Origin: JBPRGG01 sp051418075
GTDB lineage: Bacteria > Bacteroidota > Bacteroidia > Cytophagales > Cyclobacteriaceae
Direction of reading: 5' to 3'
Length of the DNA stretch: 6,245 nucleotides
Assembly: GCA_051418075.1 (NCBI GenBank)
Contig: JBPRGG010000154.1
Span: 1 to 6,245, forward strand
The notes below the pieces were generated by a model. It did no database searches, was not told the DNA's origin, and saw only the letters and a program-made list of their open reading frames with translations. Every line of letters begins with the position of its first letter. Position 1 is the stretch's first letter. Below, piece after piece: positions 1 through 6,093 of the stretch. Both the position numbers and the translations under genes were made by a program.

Positions 1-940
1 AATATTCAAACCGAAAGATACGGTTTCCCAGCAACATTTTTTGGCGGTTTTGCAAAGGTGTATCCCGCATTACCTGCACAAAAGTGGCTCCATTACTACT
101 TTGGTCGGTTAAGAACCAGTTACCCCCTTCAAATTCAAACAAGGCATGCTGGCGACTGGATATACTATGGTTACCTGGTTCAATATCATCTCTTTTGATC
201 GAAACCTGCCGTTCCTGGAAGCTATAGGTTTGATGGGTCATTTCATCTATCAATGTTAATTGGCCGGAACTAAACTGGGGGGCCATATTAAACTGGCCAA
301 ACATTTTTGTTTTACCATCATCGACTGGCATGTTCCCGCTGCCTCCACCGGCAAACTTTAGCAATTTATTCCCTAAAACCACCCGACAACCATCCTGAAG
401 CAGGGTTCGGGATTTAGCCTGGATAAAGGTTGAACCATTAGAACTCAAATCACTTAACCAGAACTGCTGACTGGCCAGTCTGATCAGGATATGTTGCTCG
501 CTGGAAATGCTGGAATTGCCCGGATCCAGGTATTCCCGGTTGAGTATCACTTCATTTTCATCCCCTTCAATCAGAATATCCTCTCCCGAAGGCTCAACAA
601 TTAACTTAAAGCGAAATGAAGTTGCTGCGGGGGCATGGTATTGGTTAGTTCTTGAAGATGATGGCCCCATGTTGATCTGATTTAGGTCCATCGTCTTCCC
701 GCTGTCGTAATTTACCGGCTCCTGCTGATTACCAGCAAACCCACAATTAGGGCAGGGGGAAGCCTGGGAGGGAGAAGCTATCAGGGGGTATTCACACTGG
801 GAACAACTCAAATCCTGTGGCCGCTGTCCTACCATGGTTTTTTTAAGGTTTTCTTCCCCGCCTCCTTTTTGGTCTTTCCAGGGTATATTCACTTTACTGG
901 TGGATTTCTTTCGTCCAAATCGTTTAAAAGGATTCTTCAT
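1..940 (-). CDS. Zinc-ribbon protein with two FHA domains (3' end cut by window)
   Basis: I translated this by hand from the ATG at 940. The frame stays open for 313 codons and runs off base 1, so the C-terminus is missing. It begins with a basic stretch (KNPFKRFGRKK). A four-cysteine zinc ribbon follows, C46-x2-C49 and C63-x2-C66. After a linker come two FHA folds. FHA1 (about 109-197) has R135, H150 and the SSNGST strand at 166-171. FHA2 (about 226-313) has R250, SSRQH at 261-265 and SSNGAT at 281-286. FHA domains bind phosphothreonine peptides, so this is probably a soluble cytoplasmic adaptor; no membrane helix or signal peptide is seen. FHA2 is nearly complete at base 2, so the protein probably ends soon after. 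The start overlaps the end of the phosphatase gene by 17 nt, suggesting translational coupling. An alternative ATG at 835 (codon 36) would keep the zinc ribbon and both FHA domains. FHA1 has Glu where the SRxH motif usually has Arg (SEQH), so its phosphopeptide binding is less certain than that of FHA2. Confidence 0.9.
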   Translation of the reverse strand, partial: MKNPFKRFGRKKSTSKVNIPWKDQKGGGEENLKKTMVGQRPQDLSCSQCEYPLIASPSQASPCPNCGFAGNQQEPVNYDSGKTMDLNQINMGPSSSRTNQYHAPAATSFRFKLIVEPSGEDILIEGDENEVILNREYLDPGNSSISSEQHILIRLASQQFWLSDLSSNGSTFIQAKSRTLLQDGCRVVLGNKLLKFAGGGSGNMPVDDGKTKMFGQFNMAPQFSSGQLTLIDEMTHQTYSFQERQVSIKRDDIEPGNHSISSRQHALFEFEGGNWFLTDQSSNGATFVQVMRDTPLQNRQKMLLGNRIFRFEY

Positions 941-2330
941 TTTGCATGGCTTTTATTTTGGTCAACTTATTGGCTTTGCTAATCTCCGTATCAAGACTAT
1001 CTAATTTTACCAATACATATTGATTGGTCCTGATCAAATTATTGAAATTTTCCCCGTCGGCCTTGAAGTGAGCGAGACTATCCTGCTTCATTTGTTCTTT
1101 CAGGTTTTGAAGCTCAAACCTGATTTTAGTATATTTCAAATTGTCTACCTCTTTGATCCCTCCATTTAAAGCATCTTCTAGTTGTATCAATTTGTTTTTG
1201 ATCTCATTGGCAAGTGATTTAAGAGAATCCATTTTTTGCCTTTGATTAACTATTTTCTCCTGTTTATTTTTTGATCCGGCTACTTGTTTGCTGAGATTTT
1301 CTTTCGAATTTCTTTCCCGGGATGGGGCCAAGGCCATGGATGCACTGGATTGCGAGGTAGAATCCTGATTTATAGGAACAGATTTATTCCCAGTTAATGA
1401 TCCCTGGTCAATTAAATAGAATATCATGAATAGAAATGACAGTATGAAGATCACAAAAAGCCATTTTAATGGGCCCTTTTTCCTGGATTTTTTGGGAGGT
1501 GGAACAACTTTTTCGATAGGTGTGATCTGATCCAATACATCCACTACCAAAACAGAGATGTTATCTTTTCCCCCAGCATTATTGGCAGCCTGAATTAATT
1601 TTTGGCAGGCATTACAAGTGTCTTTTTCAAACAACAGGATTTGTTGTATGCCCTGATCACTTAACATGCCATTGAGTCCATCACTGCAGAGTAAAATCCG
1701 GCATCCTTTCTTTAGCTGGTAACTTTTATAATCCGGTTCGGGTTTATCCAGGTCGCCTCCCAGAGATTGCAGAATTATATTACTTTGTTCATGAGTCCTT
1801 GCCTGCTCTGCTGAAAGTTCACCCGCCTTTACCATATTCCAAACCAGGGAGTGATCATCAGTAAATGGGAAAAAATCACCCTCATGATCTGGCTCAAGAA
1901 TGTAGCATCGGCTGTCCCCTACCCAGGCCACATGTAAAAGGTCTTGAATTATCCAGCCTATCACGATGGTAGTACCCATTCCCTTATAGGTAATGGAATG
2001 TCTGGCTTGTTCTCTGATAGTTTTATGAATAGACTGAATGATTTTTTTTAGTAAATTAGCCGGATTGGAACCAGCTTTTTCCAATTGTTGAAAATGTTCC
2101 TGTACGGTTGACTTGGCTAATTCAGAGGCCACTTCACCGGCATTGGCTCCTCCCATGCCATCTGCCACCATAAAAAGCAGCCCCTTTGATCCTGTCTGGA
2201 TTTTCTGGCCCAGGTAACCTTCCCGGGATTCCCTGATACCCTGACCCAGGATCAGGATATTGTCTTCATTATGTTCTCTTACCCGCCCCGGATTGGTACT
2301 TCCACATACATTGAACTGGCGTACTTTCAT
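924..2330 (-). CDS. PP2C-family Ser/Thr phosphatase with membrane anchor and C-terminal coiled coil
   Basis: This is a metal-dependent PPM/PP2C phosphatase expected to remove phosphate from Ser/Thr residues, most simply reversing the kinase encoded at 4767. The catalytic domain (about 5-267) has every hallmark in order: the RxHNEDN motif with E22/D23, ADGMGG at 56-61 (D57), GMGTT at 117-121, GDSR at 138-141, the DDHSLV stretch near 158-163, CSDGL at 215-219 (D217) and GGKDN at 253-257 (D256). The metal-binding acids are all present, so it should be active. A basic run (280-289) precedes one hydrophobic helix (about 289-308), placing the catalytic domain in the cytoplasm and residues 309-468 outside. 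The outer part has a Ser/Gln-rich linker and then a Lys/Glu/Leu-rich, probably coiled-coil region (about 345-460). Simple Stp/PrpC phosphatases are about 240-250 residues and lack this tail. The start overlaps the stop of the preceding gene as ATGA. Confidence 0.96.
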   Translation of the reverse strand: MKVRQFNVCGSTNPGRVREHNEDNILILGQGIRESREGYLGQKIQTGSKGLLFMVADGMGGANAGEVASELAKSTVQEHFQQLEKAGSNPANLLKKIIQSIHKTIREQARHSITYKGMGTTIVIGWIIQDLLHVAWVGDSRCYILEPDHEGDFFPFTDDHSLVWNMVKAGELSAEQARTHEQSNIILQSLGGDLDKPEPDYKSYQLKKGCRILLCSDGLNGMLSDQGIQQILLFEKDTCNACQKLIQAANNAGGKDNISVLVVDVLDQITPIEKVVPPPKKSRKKGPLKWLFVIFILSFLFMIFYLIDQGSLTGNKSVPINQDSTSQSSASMALAPSRERNSKENLSKQVAGSKNKQEKIVNQRQKMDSLKSLANEIKNKLIQLEDALNGGIKEVDNLKYTKIRFELQNLKEQMKQDSLAHFKADGENFNNLIRTNQYVLVKLDSLDTEISKANKLTKIKAMQNEESF

Positions 2331-3103
2331 AATTCATTTTTCTTTTGTGGAGGAAGCGCATTCAAAATCCATTCATCACCTGACTTGATATACATACCGG
2401 CAATTTTTAACTCGATTTTTCCGGTAGAGATTTCTTCTACCAAATAAAGACCACCAATTGATTCTTTGCCAATATAGGTAAAGTTTTTTACCGGGGCTGT
2501 TCCATCCAAGTCCCAGTCCACCTGATCCAGTTGGTGCATGGTCATATCAATAGCAGGAAACTTATTATTGTCATTGTTGGGGATATGAAAAAGCATCAGA
2601 TAACCTACATTTTTCTCTTGTCCCTGCCAAATTTTAAGTCCCCCTTTACCCTGTTTTATATAAGATAAAGCATAACTGGTATCAATATCCAAGCGGGTCA
2701 ATTCTCTTTCCAGATCGCCTCTAACTGTTTTAATAAATAAATTTGAGCATTCAGCCTGGTGACTATTTTTAAATTCCATGAAATTTGGATCATCCCGCCA
2801 TGGTTTCCTTAAATAGGTGGGAAACCAGATATCTGCATCTACCAACACGCCTATTGTTAAAGATTTACCAAAATATTCATTGCCCAGGTGACCGAATTTT
2901 TCTCCTTTCCTGTTTTTAATCACATATTCCTGTCTCATGCAAAATACTACATCCTTTAGGGCTTCTTCAAAGATCCTTTGGCTGTTACGCGATATGCTGA
3001 ATTCCGGGATCTTTACCGGGCCTTTGCCTGTTTGGGCTAATCCAGAATCAAGGCTAATTAAAAAGAATAAAATCAAAAAAGTACTTTTGAAAAATCCCGA
3101 CAT
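2327..3103 (-). CDS. Secreted protein of unknown function
   Basis: I do not recognise this family. The 258-residue product has a clear signal peptide: K6, a hydrophobic core at about 8-18, and a likely signal peptidase I cut after SGLA at 20-23, leaving Gln as the first mature residue. There is no lipobox cysteine, so it should be a soluble periplasmic or exported protein. The mature part has a predicted helix with C55, a long polar middle containing C119, and a beta-rich C-terminal half (about 165-248) ending in a strand-like GDEWILNAL. C55 and C119 are the only cysteines and could form a disulfide. No catalytic motif is evident. It lies 11 nt after the FHA-protease gene and shares an ATGA overlap with the phosphatase gene, so it is translated as part of the same operon. 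A role as substrate, inhibitor or sensor partner of the adjacent periplasmic protease is a guess from position only. Confidence 0.88.
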   Translation of the reverse strand: MSGFFKSTFLILFFLISLDSGLAQTGKGPVKIPEFSISRNSQRIFEEALKDVVFCMRQEYVIKNRKGEKFGHLGNEYFGKSLTIGVLVDADIWFPTYLRKPWRDDPNFMEFKNSHQAECSNLFIKTVRGDLERELTRLDIDTSYALSYIKQGKGGLKIWQGQEKNVGYLMLFHIPNNDNNKFPAIDMTMHQLDQVDWDLDGTAPVKNFTYIGKESIGGLYLVEEISTGKIELKIAGMYIKSGDEWILNALPPQKKNEL

Positions 3104-3114
3104 AGCGATTTCTT

Positions 3115-4605
3115 TTAATTTGGAATATTGGAAATAGGCACTACAGATCCCAGGGCATCGTCCCTGGTGGTGGAAGGATTGGTATAGCCGGCTGATACAA
3201 TACCTACTGCTACGGCTTTGCCTTTTTGATCGATCATAAATAATGGACCACCTGAATTTCCATTGTCAAAACTATAACCGGAAACCAGGATGGTATTATT
3301 ATCCAACCCTTCCCGGGCTACATTGGCCTTGCTATACAATACTGAAAGCCCTTTATCTATATTCTGGTAGGTGCTGCCGTAAGTATATCCCAGACAGTGT
3401 AATAATGTGCCCAAAGAAAGTTCCTGCGACATTTCTTTGTCAATTTTAATATTTCCCTTAAATGGAGAATAATAGACGGCCCAGTCTTTTCCATCATAAA
3501 TGCCTGCCTGGGAAATTTTGACCATTTGACCATCAAACATGATCTCCTGGAACTCATCACTAGAATTATCCATCTCCAACTCATGGTTTGTAAATTCAAA
3601 CATGATACTTTTATCCGGAGATATTGCAATAAATTCATAGGTAACTTTTCCACCGTTGTTGGCAATAACAGTGAATTCATTTAATTCAAAGGCATATAAT
3701 TCTATGCAATGACGGGCAGTAATAAATCTGCCGTCATTTAATAAGAATCCGGTACAATGGCAATTGTCAGGTTGGGGCTCATCCATCAGGATCATACCAT
3801 CCAGTTCCACCCTGATATTTTTGATGGATAAATAAAGTACACTATTCTTCACCTGCTCCAGGGCAGTGGCTACAATTTGATCAGGATTGATATTTTGTTT
3901 TAAGGAATCAATTCTTTTCTGTTGTTTTATGATCTCCTGGTTCCGTTCAGCTAAAGCTTCTTTCATTTTAACTTCCATTTCAGCCTTATTGTCCAGTATC
4001 TTTTGCTGCAACTGTTGTTGTTGTACCAATAAGGCCTGATTTTCCGCTTTTAACACATCTGTTTCGGCGGTTAGATTTTCTGTTTCCCGGGAAAGATTTT
4101 GTATCACATAAGCTCCAGCCACTCCAGCGGCAATGAAAAGGATCAGAATAGTAACAAAGGCGGATTTATATGGCTTAATGGCTTGTTTAGCTACCAGGTT
4201 TATCCGTTTGGTAAAGCCCACTTTATTATTGCCACCAGCATTGAAACGAAGCTTGGGGCCCTCGTAAGACAACTGGATTTCATCTCCATTCTTTAATTGC
4301 ATAGGTCCATGGATGGCTTTGTTATTTAATAAAGTGGGATTGGTCTGGGATAAGCTATCCAGAATAAAACCATCTCCTTCTTTTTTGATCACAGCGTGTT
4401 TTCTGCTTACCGTGGGGGTATCATCCCTGAATTGCAATCCACAATTTCCAGAGCGTCCCAATTCAATATGTGGCACCACCACAGTTTCTAAATACCCTGG
4501 CTTATATTTGCCTGCAGGGGTCAAAAATTCGAGGGAATAAGAATTGACTTTACCTCCTCCCAGGTAGGCCATACCAGTTCTGATGGTTTGAGTAGCATTG
4601 GCCAT
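3115..4605 (-). CDS. FHA domain - transmembrane - coiled coil - trypsin-like serine protease
   Basis: This 496-residue membrane protein joins a phosphothreonine reader to a protease. The FHA domain (about 24-122) shows LGRS at 49-52, SRKH at 67-70 and N89; the usual NGT is NPT here. A basic segment (KRINLVAKQAIKPYK, 133-147) precedes one hydrophobic helix (about 148-168), so the FHA domain should be cytoplasmic and the rest periplasmic. Residues 170-240 are a Glu/Gln/Lys-rich coiled coil with a Gln-rich patch (195-201). The S1-type trypsin-like domain (about 245-496) has H299 in ITARHC, a likely Asp at D374 in KDWAVYY and the nucleophile S451 in GNSGGPL, so the triad looks intact. C282/C284 near the domain start and C300 could matter for folding. 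It is the first gene of the minus-strand operon and divergent from the kinase. Family knowledge supports peptide-bond cleavage; control by phosphopeptide binding across the membrane is inference. The start at 4605 lacks a Shine-Dalgarno; the next in-frame ATG is at 4572, still before the FHA fold. Confidence 0.95.
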   Translation of the reverse strand: MANATQTIRTGMAYLGGGKVNSYSLEFLTPAGKYKPGYLETVVVPHIELGRSGNCGLQFRDDTPTVSRKHAVIKKEGDGFILDSLSQTNPTLLNNKAIHGPMQLKNGDEIQLSYEGPKLRFNAGGNNKVGFTKRINLVAKQAIKPYKSAFVTILILFIAAGVAGAYVIQNLSRETENLTAETDVLKAENQALLVQQQQLQQKILDNKAEMEVKMKEALAERNQEIIKQQKRIDSLKQNINPDQIVATALEQVKNSVLYLSIKNIRVELDGMILMDEPQPDNCHCTGFLLNDGRFITARHCIELYAFELNEFTVIANNGGKVTYEFIAISPDKSIMFEFTNHELEMDNSSDEFQEIMFDGQMVKISQAGIYDGKDWAVYYSPFKGNIKIDKEMSQELSLGTLLHCLGYTYGSTYQNIDKGLSVLYSKANVAREGLDNNTILVSGYSFDNGNSGGPLFMIDQKGKAVAVGIVSAGYTNPSTTRDDALGSVVPISNIPN

Positions 4606-4657
4606 AGGCTATAATTTAGATATCATTTTGATTAATAAGCTAATAATTATGGTTATA

Positions 4658-4665
4658 CAAGGTTA
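4658..4665 (-). promoter_or_regulatory. Weak candidate -7 box for the minus-strand operon
   Basis: On the minus strand this reads TAACCTTG, one mismatch from TAnnTTTG. It would start transcription near 4651, about 46 nt before the protease ATG. No clear -33 TTG is seen at the right spacing; that position is T-rich and close to the palindrome. This is the best candidate in the interval but not a strong one. Confidence 0.22.
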
Positions 4666-4687
4666 TCAAAAAAGGTTCAGGGGAAAA

Positions 4688-4705
4688 ATACCTAATATTA
4701 GGTAT
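4688..4705. promoter_or_regulatory. Perfect 18-bp palindrome, candidate operator
   Basis: ATACCTAATATTAGGTAT equals its own reverse complement over all 18 bases, and the symmetry stops at both flanks (A at 4687, G at 4706). It has no loop, which fits a binding site for a dimeric regulator better than an RNA hairpin. It lies just upstream of where the -33 element of the kinase promoter should be, and near the equivalent position for the opposite promoter. The regulator is unknown and none is encoded in this window. Confidence 0.5.
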
Positions 4706-4727
4706 GTGTATTTATAGATGGTCTGAA

Positions 4728-4735
4728 TAGTTTTG
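4728..4735 (+). promoter_or_regulatory. Candidate Bacteroidota -7 box for the kinase gene
   Basis: TAGTTTTG matches the Bacteroidota consensus TAnnTTTG exactly. Transcription would start near 4742, giving a leader of about 25 nt before the kinase ATG. The matching -33 element is weak: TGTG at 4705-4708 instead of TTTG, with a spacer of about 19 nt. Activation or repression through the adjacent palindrome would fit a weak -33 box. Confidence 0.45.
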
Positions 4736-4766
4736 ATTATACAAAAAACTAGCAGAAAAAAGGGAA

Positions 4767-6092
4767 ATGAGTGAAACTGGCAAAAAAAATGGAACCATCT
4801 ATTTTACAGAAGATGAATTCAAGAAAAGGTTTGAGTTTGATACCAGCCAAATCCTGGGTGAAGGAGGATTTGCCAAAGTCTACAAGGCTTATGATAGACA
4901 ATTTGATGAATATGTAGCCTTGAAATTTCACCACGTTGATAAACAAAGTAAGTATGATATCATTCGTGAAGTTAAAAACAGCCGTAAATTAAGCCATAAA
5001 AATATAGTTCGGGTACATGAAGCACATATTATTAAAAGTGATAGAGGAAGCTTTGGTGCTACTGAAATACAGGTAGGTGTTCTGGAATTTGCTGAAGGAG
5101 GCAATCTTTATGATTTTTTGAAGACCAAACCATCAGAACAGGAATTCAGGCAAATATTTTATGGCATTTTAGATGGGCTTGAATTTTTACACACTGAAAA
5201 ACGCCTGATCCACCGGGATTTAAGCCCTGATAATGTATTGATCTTTAAAGAAGGAGATAAAATTGTTCCCAAACTGGCCGACTTTGGTATTTCCAAAAAC
5301 CTGCAGCCGGATGCGGCCGATCAAAAAAAATCAACCCAACTGGTAGGCAAAGTGGAGTATATGGCCCCGGAACAATTTTCAGCAGAAAAATTTGGCCACC
5401 AGGGGGGTATTGGTACCAATGTGGATTTATGGTCTTTTGGTATCATCCTTTATGAATTATTTACCCGTACTACCCCTTTTACCCCGGAAGGTTCAGATAA
5501 TCCTATGGCAGTCATGCACAACATCTGCCATCAGCCATTGGGTAAAGAGGTAAATCAGATCCCTCAGCCTTACCGTTTAGTGATTAAAAAATGCCTGGTA
5601 AAGCAGGCCGGTAAGCGGGTTCAGTCAGCGAATGAAGTAAAACAGATCTTCGATCAATATGCACCTGAAGCTAAACCAAAAAAAACACAAAAGGCAGTTT
5701 TGGTGGTTGTGTTGCTACTTGCTCTGTTGGCCGGAGGAATATTTGCATATAATAAGCTACCATTGGTTCCTGAATCCAGGTACAACAATGAAGTTACCCA
5801 AGCGGCAGTATTAGATCCATCCCCTTTAAATGAATACCTGAAGGATTTTACAGATTCTGACAGATCTTATGAAGACAAAAGAGCCTTGATTGATCCGATC
5901 ATTAGCGAATGTTTTGTCGGGGAAGAGGCAACAGTGCAAATCCTGATCAATCAGGTGCCGGTGGAAATGCGCAACGTGCGGGATTTTCTTTTAAACACTC
6001 TGGCCAGAGATATTACCCAAATAAATATTTTATCCAGCGAAAAAGATCAACAAGGAAAAATTACCAGCTTATCTGTTTCAATCGTTCAATAG
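4767..6092 (+). CDS. Membrane-anchored Hanks-type Ser/Thr protein kinase
   Basis: This 441-residue PknB-like kinase transfers phosphate from ATP to Ser/Thr and is the writer of the local signalling set. The kinase domain (about 24-297) has the glycine loop GEGGFAKV at 31-38, K53 in VALKF, the partner Glu at E68, HRDLSPDN at 149-156 (D151, N156), ADFG at 171-174, APEQF at 200-204 and DLWSFGIILYE at 220-230. All catalytic residues are present. The catalytic loop has Ser where most Ser/Thr kinases have Lys (HRDLKPxN); HRDxSPDN also occurs in other bacterial kinases. The activation loop contains S189/T190, possible autophosphorylation sites. A basic linker (303-309) precedes one helix (about 309-327), leaving residues 330-441 outside. 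That outer part has no PASTA repeats and resembles a single small alpha/beta domain; I do not recognise it with confidence. No alternative start codon lies between the upstream in-frame stop at 4734 and the ATG. The nearby AGGG is too close to act as a normal Shine-Dalgarno. Confidence 0.96.
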   Translation: MSETGKKNGTIYFTEDEFKKRFEFDTSQILGEGGFAKVYKAYDRQFDEYVALKFHHVDKQSKYDIIREVKNSRKLSHKNIVRVHEAHIIKSDRGSFGATEIQVGVLEFAEGGNLYDFLKTKPSEQEFRQIFYGILDGLEFLHTEKRLIHRDLSPDNVLIFKEGDKIVPKLADFGISKNLQPDAADQKKSTQLVGKVEYMAPEQFSAEKFGHQGGIGTNVDLWSFGIILYELFTRTTPFTPEGSDNPMAVMHNICHQPLGKEVNQIPQPYRLVIKKCLVKQAGKRVQSANEVKQIFDQYAPEAKPKKTQKAVLVVVLLLALLAGGIFAYNKLPLVPESRYNNEVTQAAVLDPSPLNEYLKDFTDSDRSYEDKRALIDPIISECFVGEEATVQILINQVPVEMRNVRDFLLNTLARDITQINILSSEKDQQGKITSLSVSIVQ

Positions 6093-6093
6093 T

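Larger units (their letters stand above)
4606..4766. promoter_or_regulatory. Divergent intergenic region between the protease operon and the kinase gene
   Basis: These 161 AT-rich bases must contain the promoters of both transcription units. They hold a perfect 18-bp palindrome, a Bacteroidota-type -7 box for the kinase, a weaker candidate box for the minus-strand operon, and a short tandem repeat (listed separately where supported). No open reading frame of note is present. A shared region suggests that kinase and reader/eraser genes could be co-regulated. Confidence 0.7.

Noticed and set aside
2937..3137. Plus-strand open frame across the junction of the secreted-protein and protease genes
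   Set aside because: It is antisense to two well-supported genes, has no motif, and no promoter or ribosome site is seen.
3357..3680. Minus-strand open frame of about 107 codons inside the protease gene
   Set aside because: It is in another frame of a gene with clear protein motifs, has no recognisable domain or start signal, and its Trp/Met/Leu-rich composition looks like a shifted reading.
4681..4705. Palindrome plus T-run as a rho-independent terminator on the minus strand
   Set aside because: The palindrome has no loop and weak AT-rich pairing, and no minus-strand gene ends upstream of it; an operator is a better fit.
4749..4946. Minus-strand open frame opposite the kinase start
   Set aside because: It is antisense to the kinase glycine-loop region, and its hydrophobic residues come from the reverse complement of A-rich codons.
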